Source of the DNA: Paracoccus everestensis
GTDB lineage: Bacteria; Pseudomonadota; Alphaproteobacteria; Rhodobacterales; Rhodobacteraceae
DNA length: 64,000 bases
Assembly: GCF_021491915.1 (NCBI RefSeq)
Contig: NZ_CP090836.1
Location: 1,474,501 to 1,538,500 of the forward strand
Direction of reading: 5' to 3'
Shown: in pieces, positions 32,885-42,498 of the stretch
Position numbering within the stretch: the first letter of the stretch is position 1
Layout of the letters: each line of letters starts with the position of its first letter
The notes under the pieces: generated by a model
Told to the model about the DNA's origin: nothing
Databases searched by the model: none
The model's input: only the letters and a program-made list of their open reading frames with translations
Position numbers and translations under genes: made by a program

Positions 32885-33106
32885 ATGGCCAACATCACCA
32901 TCGACACACCGCGCGGGTCTTTCCTGGGGTTTATCGCCGCGCCCTTTGCTGCCCTGGGCCGGTTCCTGGTCCTGATCGCCGAAGCCAATTCCACGGTCCG
33001 AGAGCTTGAGCGCCTGAATCTGCGCAGCGATGCCCAACTGGCGGCCCGCGGCCTGACCCGTGACGGCGAAATCCGCCGCATCATGGGCGTGTCTGCCGCT
33101 CTCTGA
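32885..33106 (+). CDS. DUF1127-family small protein
   Basis: This 73-residue protein has an amphipathic N-terminal half and the arginine-rich DUF1127 motif in the C-terminal half (ELERLNLRSDAQLAARGLTRDGEIRRI). Small DUF1127 proteins are stress-regulated in Alphaproteobacteria and several bind RNA or sit beside sRNA genes. An AAAGGG site precedes the ATG. A strong terminator follows, so it is a single-gene unit. Confidence 0.8.
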   Translation: MANITIDTPRGSFLGFIAAPFAALGRFLVLIAEANSTVRELERLNLRSDAQLAARGLTRDGEIRRIMGVSAAL

Positions 33107-33130
33107 CGCTGAATGCCTGACCGGTTGCGC

Positions 33131-33163
33131 AGCGCCCGCCCCTAAGGGGGATCGGGCGCTTTT
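33131..33163 (+). terminator. Rho-independent terminator after the DUF1127 gene
   Basis: The stem AGCGCCCG/CGGGCGCT, with an inner CCCCT/GGGGG pairing, is followed by TTTT. It lies 25 bases after the stop codon. Confidence 0.85.
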
Positions 33164-33243
33164 GCATTTGCATGGTGTCTTGCGAGGGACCGCCGGGCTG
33201 GACTAAAAGCGGCCGAAACCTGAAATGCGAAGGACGACCGATC

Positions 33244-33987
33244 ATGGCAGGCCATTCCAAATGGGCCAACATCCAGCATCGCAAAGGGCGGCAAGACAAG
33301 ATCCGTGCGAAGCTGTTTTCCAAGCTGTCAAAGGAAATCACGGTTGCCGCCAAGATGGGCGACCCTGATCCCGACAAGAACCCGCGCCTGCGCCTGGCGG
33401 TGAAGGAAGCCAAGTCCAGTTCCGTGCCCAAGGACGTGATCGACCGCGCGATCAAGAAGTCGCAGGGCGGCGATGCCGAGAATTACGAAGAAATCCGGTA
33501 TGAGGGTTATGGCCCGAACGGCATCGCCCTTGTGGTCGAGGCGATGACCGACAACCGCAACCGTACCGCCTCCAACGTCCGCAGCTATTTCACGAAGGCG
33601 GGCGGCGACCTGGGGCAAAGTGGCTCGGTCAGCTTCATGTTCGACCGCGTGGGCGAGATCATGTATCCTGCATCAGTCGGCGATGCCGACACCGTCATGC
33701 TTGCCGCCATCGAGGCGGGTGCCGACGATGTCGAGACGGACGAGGAAGGCCACTGGATCTATTGCGCCGATACCGCGCTGAACGAAGTGTCCACCGCGCT
33801 TGAAGCATCGTTGGGCGAGTCCGAGACCGCGAAGCTGATCTGGAAGCCCCAGTCGCCCACCGAGATCGCCGATCTGGAAACGGCGCAAAAGCTGATGAAA
33901 CTGATCGACACGCTGGAAGACGACGACGACGTGCAGAACGTCACCGGAAACTTTGACCTGTCCGAGGCAGTTGCGGCGCAGTTGTAG
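33244..33987 (+). CDS. yebC: YebC/PmpR-family protein
   Basis: The 247-residue protein has the full YebC fold: the N-terminal [17 protein letters not shown], the central [20 protein letters not shown] block and an acidic C-terminus. YebC proteins act as transcription regulators and, more recently, as translation factors that relieve stalling at proline stretches. The ATG at 33244 places the conserved MAGHSKW at the start. It is a single gene flanked by terminators. Confidence 0.95.
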   Translation: MAGHSKWANIQHRKGRQDKIRAKLFSKLSKEITVAAKMGDPDPDKNPRLRLAVKEAKSSSVPKDVIDRAIKKSQGGDAENYEEIRYEGYGPNGIALVVEAMTDNRNRTASNVRSYFTKAGGDLGQSGSVSFMFDRVGEIMYPASVGDADTVMLAAIEAGADDVETDEEGHWIYCADTALNEVSTALEASLGESETAKLIWKPQSPTEIADLETAQKLMKLIDTLEDDDDVQNVTGNFDLSEAVAAQL

Positions 33988-33993
33988 ACAGCA

Positions 33994-34036
33994 GCGGGGG
34001 CCAGCCCCCGCGCCCCCGGGATATTTGAACCAAGGC
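33994..34036. repeat. Rhodobacteraceae-type intergenic repeat
   Basis: A GC palindrome (GGGGGCCAGCCCCC), a CCCCCGGG segment and then GATATTTGAACCAAGG follow the yebC stop. I recall very similar sequence, ending in GATATTT and a CAAG tail, after many genes in Rhodobacteraceae genomes. Only this copy is visible in the window, and the recognition is from memory. Confidence 0.5.
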
Positions 34037-34079
34037 AAAAAGGCCGTCAGGGCAGCAATGCTGCACGGGCGGCCTTTTT
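34037..34079. terminator. bidirectional terminator between yebC and argP
   Basis: AAAAAGGCCG and CGGCCTTTTT are inverted repeats around an inner GCAGC/GCTGC stem, with T-runs on both strands. The 3' end of argP lies inside the structure, so it can end both converging transcripts. Confidence 0.8.
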
Positions 34080-34907
34080 GATGGCATCGGTCAGGGGCGC
34101 GAGAGCAAGTCCAGTGATGCGGCTGAACTGCCAGTAAAGCGGCACCTCCAGCGGCAACGCGGGGGCCAGATCGACAAGGCGGCCTTGGGCCAGATCCTCG
34201 CGGACCAGCATTTCCGGGTTCATGCCCCAGCCAAGACCCAACCGCGCGGCATCGGCAAAGGCGTGCGACACGGGGATGCGGTGCATGGGCAGGGCCAGCC
34301 GCTTGCCGGTCAGCGCCTGCACCCAGCGGCTTTGCAGCGCGTCCTTGCTGTTGAAGCACAGCGCCGGGGCGAGGGCCAGTTGGGCAGTTGTCACGCCGCG
34401 GGGAAAATGGCGGGCGACGAAGTCCGGGCTGGCGGTCGCGCGATATCGCATGGCGCCCAGGCGCAGGCTGTCGCAGCCGGGAACGGGACGGCTGTGACTG
34501 GTGATCGCAGCCACCACCAATCCACCACGCAGCCAAGCAAGCGCGTGGTCCTGGTCGTCAATGGTCAGATCCAGCAGCCCTGGCGTGGCGGCAAGGGCGG
34601 GCATGACCCAGGTCGCCAGGCTGTCTGCATTGACAGCCAGGCGCAGCACGGGCTTGTCCGGGGACAGTTCTGCCAAACCAGATTCCAGAAGCCGGACCTG
34701 ATCCAGATGCACGGCAAGCCGCAGGCCCTGCGCCGTTGGCCTGACGGGCGGTCCCCGGTCAATCAGGACGCTCCCTGTCCGATCCTCGAGGCTGCGGATC
34801 CGTTGAGAGATGGCAGAGGGCGTGACCCGCAGCGCGGCGGCTGCGGCGTCAAAGGAACCGCGCCTGATGACCTCGGCCAAGGCGGCCAGAGCGGGATAGT
34901 CGAACAT
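34047..34907 (-). CDS. argP: LysR-family regulator ArgP
   Basis: The 286-residue protein has a LysR helix-turn-helix at about 15-45 (GSFDAAAAALRVTPSAISQRIRSLEDRTG) and a periplasmic-binding-like effector domain. ArgP binds lysine or arginine and activates the amino-acid exporter. It is divergent from a lysE-type exporter gene, the classic arrangement. The start at 34907 matches the family N-terminus; an ATG at 34940 (MKIPYSDEALLM) would add 11 residues and is possible. Confidence 0.9.
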   Translation of the reverse strand: MFDYPALAALAEVIRRGSFDAAAAALRVTPSAISQRIRSLEDRTGSVLIDRGPPVRPTAQGLRLAVHLDQVRLLESGLAELSPDKPVLRLAVNADSLATWVMPALAATPGLLDLTIDDQDHALAWLRGGLVVAAITSHSRPVPGCDSLRLGAMRYRATASPDFVARHFPRGVTTAQLALAPALCFNSKDALQSRWVQALTGKRLALPMHRIPVSHAFADAARLGLGWGMNPEMLVREDLAQGRLVDLAPALPLEVPLYWQFSRITGLALAPLTDAIKKAARAALLP

Positions 34908-34985
34908 TAGCAGCGCTTCATCAGAGTAAGGAATTTTCATTTTATCTGATCCGCGGGCTGTGCGACAGGGCGGGTCGGAGGTGCC

Positions 34986-35582
34986 ATGATGATGTCCTAT
35001 ACCGCCGGGCTTGGAACTGGGTTGTCGCTGATCGTCGCCATCGGGGCGCAGAATGCCTTTGTCCTGAAGCAGGGGCTGATGCGGCGCCATGTGTTCTGGG
35101 TGTGCCTGTTCTGCGCCTTGTCCGATGCCGCCTTGATCCTGCTGGGGGTGACGGGCATGACGCACGTGGTCGCCCTAGCCCCCTGGCTTGCGGATGCGAT
35201 GCGGTGGGCGGGGGTGGCGTTCCTGGTCTGGTATGGTGCGAGATCCTTTCGCGCGGCCTGGCATGGGGGCCATGCGCTGCGCCCCCAGGGGGACGGAGCG
35301 ACCTTGGGCCGGACCTTGGCGATGATCGCGGCCCTGACCTGGCTGAATCCCCATGTCTGGCTGGATACGGTCGTGCTGCTGGGGGCGGTGTCTGCGGGCT
35401 GGCCGGATCCGCTGGCCTTCGGCCTAGGCGCCATGGCCGGTTCGTTCCTGTTCTTCTTTGCCTTGGGTTACGGGGCGCGGCTGCTGGCGCCGGTCTTTGC
35501 CCGGCGCCGCGCCTGGCAGGTGCTGGAACTGTTGATCGGCATTGTGATGTGGTTGATCGCCTTGTCCCTGATCGTGGATTGA
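34986..35582 (+). CDS. lysE: LysE/ArgO-family amino-acid exporter
   Basis: The 198-residue membrane protein has about six transmembrane segments and the LysE signature GAQNAFVLKQGL at about 20-31, plus NPHVWLDT near 120. It exports lysine or arginine to prevent toxic build-up. A GGAGG site lies just before the ATG. The divergent argP gene, 78 bases away, should activate it when basic amino acids accumulate. Confidence 0.93.
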   Translation: MMMSYTAGLGTGLSLIVAIGAQNAFVLKQGLMRRHVFWVCLFCALSDAALILLGVTGMTHVVALAPWLADAMRWAGVAFLVWYGARSFRAAWHGGHALRPQGDGATLGRTLAMIAALTWLNPHVWLDTVVLLGAVSAGWPDPLAFGLGAMAGSFLFFFALGYGARLLAPVFARRRAWQVLELLIGIVMWLIALSLIVD

Positions 35583-35620
35583 GCTTGCGTCCCTGTGGCA
35601 AAGCGGTCCAACTGCACATC

Positions 35621-36529
35621 ATGCAATTGGACGCGCAAACACGCCGCGATCTTGCGGGAATCGGATGGATGCTGGTGACGGGTCTGTGCTTCGTTGCCGT
35701 GAATGGCATCGTGCGAAGCTTGGAGGGCGCGGTGCCTGCGGCGCAGGCAGCCTTTATCCGCTTTGTCTTTGGGTTGCTTTTCGTCGGCCCCTTGGTGATC
35801 CCGGCGCTGCGAACCGGATTTACTCGCCGCATCTGGCAGCTTCTGACGGTGCGTGGAGGGCTGCATGTGCTGGCGACCGTCGCCTGGTTTTATGCCATGT
35901 CGCGCATCACCGTGGCCGAGGTGACGGCCATCGGCTTTCTGAACCCCATTGTCGTGACCGTAGGCGCCGCCCTGTTCATGGGCGAGCGTCTGGCCGCGCG
36001 GCGGATGATGGCGGTCGGCGTCGCGCTGATGGGCGCGCTGATCGTGCTGCGGCCGGGACTGAGGGAACTGGATCCGGGCCATCTGTCGCAGATCCTGGCC
36101 TCGGTGGCATTCGGGGCGTCCTACCTTGTTGCCAAGCGCATCACCGACCATGTGTCGCCTGCGGTAGTCGTCGCCATGCTGTCGCTGACGGTGTCGATCG
36201 GTCTTGCGCCCTTGGCCTGGATGGTCTGGGTTCCGCCGACTTGGGGCCAAGTCGTGTGGCTGGGTCTGGTCGCGGTGTTCGGGACGGCGGGCCATTACAG
36301 CATGACCCGCGCCTTCGCCGTCGCGCCGATGACGGTAACGCAGCCGGTCACCTTCCTGCAACTGATCTGGGCCAGCCTTGTCGGCGTCTTCATCTTCCAC
36401 GAGCCGCTGGACGGCTGGGTGATCCTGGGCGGCGGGCTGATGATCGGGGCGATCTGCTATATCACCTGGCGGGAAGCGCGGCTGCGGGCGCGCGCAAGTG
36501 CCACCATCGTTGCGACTGCCGCCGAATAG
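35621..36529 (+). CDS. EamA/DMT-family transporter
   Basis: The 302-residue protein has ten predicted transmembrane segments in two EamA repeats (about 12-140 and 155-290), as in drug/metabolite transporters. Typical features include AAFIRFVFG in the first repeat and the FLQLIWASLVGVFIFHEPLDGW block in the second. The substrate is unknown. It starts 39 bases after lysE and may share its transcript. A bidirectional terminator follows. Confidence 0.88.
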   Translation: MQLDAQTRRDLAGIGWMLVTGLCFVAVNGIVRSLEGAVPAAQAAFIRFVFGLLFVGPLVIPALRTGFTRRIWQLLTVRGGLHVLATVAWFYAMSRITVAEVTAIGFLNPIVVTVGAALFMGERLAARRMMAVGVALMGALIVLRPGLRELDPGHLSQILASVAFGASYLVAKRITDHVSPAVVVAMLSLTVSIGLAPLAWMVWVPPTWGQVVWLGLVAVFGTAGHYSMTRAFAVAPMTVTQPVTFLQLIWASLVGVFIFHEPLDGWVILGGGLMIGAICYITWREARLRARASATIVATAAE

Positions 36530-36534
36530 GCGTG

Positions 36535-36567
36535 AAAAAACCCGCCGTGCGATGCGCGGCGGGTTTC
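36535..36567. terminator. bidirectional terminator between the EamA gene and glyA
   Basis: AAACCCGCCG and CGGCGGGTTT form a stem around a short loop, with A and T runs on the outside. It serves both converging genes. Confidence 0.88.
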
Positions 36568-36582
36568 GATCCGTTCAGCCGA

Positions 36583-37878
36583 TCACATCCCGGCATACAG
36601 CGGGAAGCGCGCGCACATCTGGGCGACCTCGGCCTTGACCTTGGCCTCCACGGCGGCATTGCCTTCCTCGCCATTGGCTGCCAGGCCGTCCACGACCTCG
36701 ACGATCCAGCGGGCGATCTGGCGGAATTCCTCCTCGCCGAAGCCGCGCGTCGTGCCTGCAGGGGCGCCCAGGCGGATGCCCGAGGTGACGAAGGGCTTTT
36801 CGGGATCGAAGGGCACGCCGTTCTTGTTGCAGGTGATATGGGCGCGGCCAAGCGCGGCCTCGGTCGCCTTGCCGGTGACCCCCTTCGGACGCAGGTCGGC
36901 CAGGCAGAGGTGGTTGTCGGTGCCGCCCGACACGATGTCGATGCCGCCCTTCATCAACTCGTCCGCCATGGCCTGCGCGTTCTTCACGACCTGCGCTGCA
37001 TAGGCCCGGAACGAGGGTTGCAGCGCCTCGCCAAAGGCCACGGCCTTGGCGGCGATCACGTGCATCAGCGGGCCGCCCTGAAGGCCGGGGAACACGGCGC
37101 TGTTGATCTTTTTCGCGATGTCGGCGTCATTGGTCAGCACCATCCCGCCGCGCGGGCCGCGCAGGGACTTGTGCGTGGTAGTGGTCACGACATGGGCGTG
37201 GGGCAGGGGCGAGGGATGGGCGCCGCCTGCAACCAACCCTGCGATATGGGCCATGTCCACCATCAGATAGGCGCCAACCTCGTCCGCGATCTTGCGGAAC
37301 GCGGCCCAATCCCAGGTGCGGCTGTATGCCGTGCCGCCCGCGATGATCAGCTTGGGCTTATGCTGGCGGGCGCTTTCGGCAATCGCGTCCATGTCCAGCA
37401 ACTGGTCCTGCTGGCGCACGCCATAGCTGACAACGTTGAACCATTTGCCCGACATGTTCACCGGCGATCCATGGGTCAGGTGGCCGCCCGAGTTCAGGTC
37501 CAGCCCCATGAAGGTATCGCCCGGCTGCAGCAGCGCCAGGAACACCGCCTGGTTCATCTGCGAACCGCTGTTTGGCTGGACATTGGCAAATTCGCAGTCG
37601 AACAGCTGTTTCGCCCGCTCGATCGCCAGGGTTTCGACGATATCGACATACTGACAGCCGCCGTAATAACGCTTGCCCGGATAGCCTTCGGCGTATTTGT
37701 TGGTCAGGACCGAACCCTGCGCCTCGAGCACGGCCTTGGACACGATGTTTTCCGAGGCGATCAATTCGATCTCGTCGCGCTGGCGGCCCAGTTCCTGGGT
37801 GATGGCCTTGGCGATTTCGGGATCGCCGTTGACAAGGGCTTCGGTAAAGAATCCGGTCTCGCGGGTCGGGGCGTTCAT
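36583..37878 (-). CDS. glyA: serine hydroxymethyltransferase GlyA
   Basis: GlyA interconverts serine and glycine with tetrahydrofolate. The 431-residue PLP enzyme has the conserved [10 protein letters not shown] and [14 protein letters not shown] blocks near the N-terminus and the PLP lysine in [16 protein letters not shown] near residue 240. An AAAGGA lies upstream of the ATG at 37878. It is divergent from nadK across a 168-base spacer that should hold both promoters but shows no clear riboswitch or operator. Confidence 0.97.
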   Translation of the reverse strand: MNAPTRETGFFTEALVNGDPEIAKAITQELGRQRDEIELIASENIVSKAVLEAQGSVLTNKYAEGYPGKRYYGGCQYVDIVETLAIERAKQLFDCEFANVQPNSGSQMNQAVFLALLQPGDTFMGLDLNSGGHLTHGSPVNMSGKWFNVVSYGVRQQDQLLDMDAIAESARQHKPKLIIAGGTAYSRTWDWAAFRKIADEVGAYLMVDMAHIAGLVAGGAHPSPLPHAHVVTTTTHKSLRGPRGGMVLTNDADIAKKINSAVFPGLQGGPLMHVIAAKAVAFGEALQPSFRAYAAQVVKNAQAMADELMKGGIDIVSGGTDNHLCLADLRPKGVTGKATEAALGRAHITCNKNGVPFDPEKPFVTSGIRLGAPAGTTRGFGEEEFRQIARWIVEVVDGLAANGEEGNAAVEAKVKAEVAQMCARFPLYAGM

Positions 37879-38046
37879 GGTCTCGCGTCCTTTCGTCAGG
37901 CCAGGGGACAGGCTGTTCCGGGCCGTCATACCCCAGGGTTGACGGTGCGGAAAGCCACAAAAGCGACGAGACGGGGGTCGATGGCGACGGGGCTTGCAAT
38001 GCCGGGTGACGCATCGGATGCTGCCCGCCGACAAGCAAGGACCATC

Positions 38047-38808
38047 ATGGCGCCGAAGATCCACTTCACCGCAAGCGAGGCCGAGATTGCGCAAAACGCC
38101 CTTGCGGCGTTGTCGGCGCGCTACGGCAGCGTGTCCCTGGACCAGGCGGATGTGGCCGTGGCGCTTGGCGGCGACGGATTCATGCTGCAAACGCTGCACG
38201 CGCTGACGAACCGCGATGTGCCGGTTTACGGGATGAACCGGGGCACCGTGGGGTTCCTGATGAACAGCTATGCCGAAGGGGGGCTGATCGAACGGCTGGT
38301 GGCGGCCGAGGAAACCGTCATCAATCCCCTGCGGATGTGCGCGTTCCGGGCCGACGGATCTACCCACGAAGCCCTGGCCATCAACGAGGTCAGCATGTTG
38401 CGCGAAGGCCCGCAGGCCGCCAAGCTGCGCATCCATGTCGATGGCAGGATGCGGATGGAGGAATTGGTTTGCGATGGCGTGCTGATCGCCACACCCGCGG
38501 GTTCGACGGCGTATAACTATTCCGCGCATGGTCCTATTCTGCCAATCAATTCCGAAGTTCTGGCTCTTACTGCCATCGCACCGTTCCGCCCCCGCCGCTG
38601 GCGTGGCGCCCTGCTGCCCAAGGGCGCGCAGGTCGAGGTCGAGGTGCTGAACCCCGAACGCCGGCCCGTCATGGCCGACGCGGATTCCCGGTTTGTGCGG
38701 CATGTTGTGCGCGTCCAGATCAGCAGCGCGCAGGACGTGCGCCACCGGCTGTTGTTCGACAGCGGTCATGGGCTGGAGGAACGGCTGCTGCGCGAACAGT
38801 TCGTCTGA
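38047..38808 (+). CDS. nadK: NAD kinase NadK
   Basis: NadK phosphorylates NAD to NADP. The 253-residue protein has the GGDG motif (ALGGDGFML, near residue 40), the NE motif in [11 protein letters not shown] and the [16 protein letters not shown] glycine-rich segment. The ATG at 38047 follows an AAGGA; an in-frame ATG at 37981 would add 22 poorly conserved residues. alr follows in the same direction after 64 bases. Confidence 0.95.
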   Translation: MAPKIHFTASEAEIAQNALAALSARYGSVSLDQADVAVALGGDGFMLQTLHALTNRDVPVYGMNRGTVGFLMNSYAEGGLIERLVAAEETVINPLRMCAFRADGSTHEALAINEVSMLREGPQAAKLRIHVDGRMRMEELVCDGVLIATPAGSTAYNYSAHGPILPINSEVLALTAIAPFRPRRWRGALLPKGAQVEVEVLNPERRPVMADADSRFVRHVVRVQISSAQDVRHRLLFDSGHGLEERLLREQFV

Positions 38809-38872
38809 TCCGGGCTGGAAGCGCGGCGGGATTTCTGGTTTTAGATGCGCGATCACCACAGGACGGCCCGCC

Positions 38873-39889
38873 ATGACCCTGCATATCGACCTGCAAGCCA
38901 TTGTCGCCAACTGGTCTGCGCTTGCCGCCAAGGCCCCCGGCGCCCGTGCCAGTGCCGTGGTCAAGGCCGATGCCTATGGCCTGGGCGCCGCCCGCGTGGC
39001 CGCCGCGCTGTACGAGGCAGGGGCGCGGGATTTCTTCGTGGCCCTTGCATCCGAGGGCCGCGCCCTGCGTCCACATCTGCCCCGCGACGCGCGCATCAAT
39101 GTCCTGTCCGGCCATATAGAGGGTGCGGACCTGACCGGTCTGGTGCCCGTCCTGAACAGCTCGGAACAATTCTTCCGCGACCGCGCCATGCGGCCGGGCA
39201 AGCCTTTTGCGATCCAGCTTGACACCGGCATGAACCGGCTGGGCCTTGAGGCGGGCGAATGGTCTGCCATCCGCGCCGAGGCACTGGCTGCCAAGCCCGA
39301 TTTCATCATGTCGCACCTGGCCTGCGCGGACGAACCCGGCCACCCCGCCAATGCCAGCCAGCTTGCCGCGTTCCGCGCCATGACCGAGGGCTGCGATGTG
39401 CCGCTTTCGCTGTCTGCAACGGGGGGGATCCTGCTGGGACCGGATTATCATTTCGACCTGATCCGCCCGGGCGTGGGTCTTTACGGCGGGCTGCCTTTTG
39501 CCGACGCGCAACCGGTCGTGCGGTTGTCGCTGCCGGTGATTCAGACGCGGACCGTCCAGGCGGGCGAGTTCGTGGGTTACAGCGCCACCTGGACTGCGGA
39601 TTCCCCGCGCCGGATTGCCACGGTCGCGGCGGGCTATGCCGACGGGATACTGCGGTCGATCTCGTCCAAGGGGGCCCGCCTTTATGCGGCACGAACGGCC
39701 TGTCCCATCGTCGGGCGCGTGTCGATGGACCTGATCACTGTCGATGTGACCGGCTTGGCGGATATTCCGGCGGAACTGGACCTCATTTGCCCCGCGCAAC
39801 CGGTGGATCGGGTCGCGGATTATGCCGGGACGATCGGCTATGAAATCCTGACCTCCCTTGGCCGCCGCTACGACCGGACCTGGCGGTGA
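38873..39889 (+). CDS. alr: alanine racemase
   Basis: This PLP enzyme makes D-alanine for peptidoglycan. The 338-residue protein has the PLP lysine in [11 protein letters not shown] (near 30) and the catalytic tyrosine in [10 protein letters not shown] (near 232), with SMDLITVDV near 285. It is slightly shorter than the usual 350-370 residues. Its stop overlaps the GTG start of the next gene, coupling it to an Mla-type transporter. Confidence 0.95.
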   Translation: MTLHIDLQAIVANWSALAAKAPGARASAVVKADAYGLGAARVAAALYEAGARDFFVALASEGRALRPHLPRDARINVLSGHIEGADLTGLVPVLNSSEQFFRDRAMRPGKPFAIQLDTGMNRLGLEAGEWSAIRAEALAAKPDFIMSHLACADEPGHPANASQLAAFRAMTEGCDVPLSLSATGGILLGPDYHFDLIRPGVGLYGGLPFADAQPVVRLSLPVIQTRTVQAGEFVGYSATWTADSPRRIATVAAGYADGILRSISSKGARLYAARTACPIVGRVSMDLITVDVTGLADIPAELDLICPAQPVDRVADYAGTIGYEILTSLGRRYDRTWR

Positions 39890-40650
39890 ACCCAGTCCGC
39901 CTGATCGGCCGGGCCGCGCTGTCGCTGACGCGCGGCATTGGCTCGGCAGCCTTGTTCACCATGCGCGGATTGTTCCTGCTGCGGCCGTTCCATGGACGCG
40001 CCTTTGGGGCGCAACTGGTGCAGATCGGCTGGTTGTCGCTGCCGGTGGTCGGCCTGACCGCGCTGTTCACCGGTGCGGCGCTTGCCTTGCAGATCCATTC
40101 CGGCGGCGCGCGGTTCCAGGCCAGCGACGTGGTGCCCGCGATTGTCGCCATTGGCATGGTGCGCGAACTTGGCCCGGTTCTGGGCGGGCTGATGGTGGCG
40201 GCACGCGTGGCAAGCTCCATCGCGGCGGAAATCGGCACGATGAAGGTCACGGAACAGATCGACGCGCTTGTGACGCTGTCCACCGACCCGATGCGATGGC
40301 TGGTCACGCCACGCCTGTGGGCGGCCGTGCTGACCGTGCCCGTGCTGGTCGGGGTGGGCGACATCATCGGCATCATGGGCGGCTGGCTGGTCGGCACGCA
40401 GTCGCTGGGCTTCAATTCCGCGTCCTATCTGGCGAACAGCGCGGCCTATCTGGAACGCTGGGACGTGGTGTCGGGGCTGCTGAAGGGTGCGGTTTTCGGC
40501 CTGATCGTTGCGGTCTGCGGCTGCTGGTTCGGGATCCATTCCGGGCGCGGCGCAGCGGGCGTGGGGCGGGCCACCAAGTCTGCCGTGGTCGCCGCCGCCG
40601 TAGGCATCCTGGCCGCAAATTTCATGCTGACCGGGCTGTTCTTCGAATGA
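39886..40650 (+). CDS. mlaE: MlaE-family ABC transporter permease
   Basis: The 254-residue protein has about five to six transmembrane segments and the MlaE block VVPAIVAIGMVRELGPVLGGLMVAAR near 80-105, followed by AAEIGTMKVTEQIDAL. MlaE permeases move phospholipids between the membranes with an MCE-domain partner. The start is a GTG overlapping the alr stop (GTGA). The ATPase gene overlaps downstream (ATGA), but no MCE-domain or MlaC gene is present here. Confidence 0.88.
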   Translation: MNPVRLIGRAALSLTRGIGSAALFTMRGLFLLRPFHGRAFGAQLVQIGWLSLPVVGLTALFTGAALALQIHSGGARFQASDVVPAIVAIGMVRELGPVLGGLMVAARVASSIAAEIGTMKVTEQIDALVTLSTDPMRWLVTPRLWAAVLTVPVLVGVGDIIGIMGGWLVGTQSLGFNSASYLANSAAYLERWDVVSGLLKGAVFGLIVAVCGCWFGIHSGRGAAGVGRATKSAVVAAAVGILAANFMLTGLFFE

Positions 40651-41360
40651 TCCAGATCAGCGGCCTGCGCAAATCCTTTGGCGGCAAGGCGGTTTTGGCG
40701 GGCGTCGATTTGGCCGTGGAACAGGGCGAAAGCCTGTGCGTCATCGGCCAGTCGGGGACGGGCAAGTCCGTGTTGCTGAAATGCATCCTGGGCCTGACGG
40801 CGCCCGATGCGGGACAAATCCTGTGGCAGGGAAAGGCGCTGGATCCCACCACCCGCCCGGCCTTCCTTGCCCGCTTCGGGATGCTGTTCCAAGGGGCGGC
40901 GCTGTTCGACAGCCTGACCGTCTGGCAGAACGTGGCCTTTCGCCTGCGCCAGCGGATGCCCGATGCCCGGGCCCGCGCCATTGCCTTGGAAAAGATGGCC
41001 CGTGTCGGCCTGGGGCCGGAAACCGCCGACCTGATGCCTGCCGAATTGTCGGGGGGCATGGCCAAGCGCGCCGGCCTGGCCCGCGCCATTGCCGACGATC
41101 CGGCGGTGATTTTTTTCGACGAACCCACGACTGGCCTTGACCCGATCAGGGCGCGGCGCATCAACGACCTGATCCGGGGCATCGTGACGGAAACCGGCGC
41201 CATGGCCATCACCATCACCCATGACATGGAATCGGTGCGCGCCATTGGCGATCGGGTGGCGCTGTTGCAGGACGGGCGCATTGCCTGGGATGGTCCGGTT
41301 TCACTGATGAACCACGCCGCGCCCTTGGCGGGGTTTCTTGGCAACACCGCGCCACTATGA
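40647..41360 (+). CDS. mlaF: MlaF-family ABC transporter ATP-binding protein
   Basis: The 237-residue ATPase has Walker A GQSGTGKS (34-41), the signature LSGGMAKR (near 133), Walker B IFFDEPTTGLDP and the H-loop THD. The KR after LSGGM is typical of MlaF rather than of importers. It pairs with the upstream permease through a 4-base overlap and probably powers lipid transfer at the inner membrane. Confidence 0.88.
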   Translation: MIQISGLRKSFGGKAVLAGVDLAVEQGESLCVIGQSGTGKSVLLKCILGLTAPDAGQILWQGKALDPTTRPAFLARFGMLFQGAALFDSLTVWQNVAFRLRQRMPDARARAIALEKMARVGLGPETADLMPAELSGGMAKRAGLARAIADDPAVIFFDEPTTGLDPIRARRINDLIRGIVTETGAMAITITHDMESVRAIGDRVALLQDGRIAWDGPVSLMNHAAPLAGFLGNTAPL

Positions 41361-41421
41361 CCTTGTGCGAATCCCCTTGGATCGCCACCATTATGACAAG
41401 ACGCCTGAGCAGGAGAAAGAT

Positions 41422-42498
41422 TTGGGCCTTACGCCTACGCCCCCCGTCGCGACCCCTTCGAATGAAACCCTGCTGGAATTTCCCGACAACAGGCTGCTGA
41501 TCGACCTGTGCGGGGCCAATGACCGTCACCTGGCCCGGATCGAGGAGGCGCTTGGCGTCCACATCCTGCGGCGCGGCAACCAGTTGGCCGTGGTCGGCAC
41601 TCCCGAGGCCCAGGCCGAGGCTGCGCTGCTGCTGCGCGGCCTTTACGCGCGCCTGGAACAGGGCCGCCCCGTGTCCCTGGCCGAGGTCGAGGCCGCGTTG
41701 CGCATGGGCATCGACGATGCGGCGCCCGCCACGCCTGCGGAACAGATGGAGATGTTCGCGGCGGGCGATTACGAACTGCGCACCCGCAAGAAATCCATCG
41801 AACCGCGCACGGACGCGCAGAAAGCCTATGTCCGGTCGCTGTTCCAGAACGAACTGGCCTTTGGCATCGGCCCGGCGGGCACGGGTAAGACCTATCTGGC
41901 GGTCGCGGTCGGCGTGACCATGCTGATCGGCGGCCATGTGGACAAGATCATCCTGTCGCGTCCCGCGGTCGAGGCGGGGGAGCGCCTGGGTTTCCTTCCG
42001 GGCGACATGAAGGAAAAGGTCGATCCCTATATGCAGCCCCTTTATGACGCGCTGAACGATTTCCTGCCCGCCAAGCAGATGCAGAAGCTGATGGAGGAAA
42101 AACGGATCGAGATCGCGCCCCTGGCCTTCATGCGCGGGCGCACGCTGGCCAACGCCTTTGTCGTCCTGGACGAGGCGCAGAACGCCACCACCATGCAGAT
42201 GAAGATGTTCCTGACCCGGCTTGGCGAAGGATCGCGGATGGTCGTCACCGGCGACCGCACCCAGATCGACCTGCCGCGCGGCATAAATTCGGGCCTTGTC
42301 GATGCCGAACGCATCCTGGATGGGGTCAAGGGCATCAGCTTCAGCTACTTCACCGCCAAGGATGTCGTGCGCCACCCGCTTGTCGCGCGCATCATCACGG
42401 CGTATGACGCGGAAGATGCCGCCGCCCTTGCGCGCGGCGAATCAGAGGGACCGCGCGGACAATACGCACCCCGCCGGGCAATGCGAGGCGATGCCTGA
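41422..42498 (+). CDS. phoH: PhoH-family ATPase (PhoH/YbeZ)
   Basis: The 358-residue protein has an N-terminal KH-like region and the PhoH ATPase core with Walker A GPAGTGKT (150-157) and the VVLDEAQNAT Walker B. It works with YbeY in rRNA maturation and RNA quality control. No in-frame ATG is available. I choose TTG at 41422 because AGGAG ends 6 bases before it and the length fits the family; a GTG at 41365 is an alternative. The stop overlaps the ybeY start. Confidence 0.88.
   Translation: MGLTPTPPVATPSNETLLEFPDNRLLIDLCGANDRHLARIEEALGVHILRRGNQLAVVGTPEAQAEAALLLRGLYARLEQGRPVSLAEVEAALRMGIDDAAPATPAEQMEMFAAGDYELRTRKKSIEPRTDAQKAYVRSLFQNELAFGIGPAGTGKTYLAVAVGVTMLIGGHVDKIILSRPAVEAGERLGFLPGDMKEKVDPYMQPLYDALNDFLPAKQMQKLMEEKRIEIAPLAFMRGRTLANAFVVLDEAQNATTMQMKMFLTRLGEGSRMVVTGDRTQIDLPRGINSGLVDAERILDGVKGISFSYFTAKDVVRHPLVARIITAYDAEDAAALARGESEGPRGQYAPRRAMRGDA

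Noticed and set aside
36550..38040. A very long open plus-strand frame through the glyA region, continuous with nadK
   Set aside because: It is antisense to glyA, which has all family motifs. GC-rich third positions keep the opposite strand open; only the part from 38047 (nadK) is protein-like.
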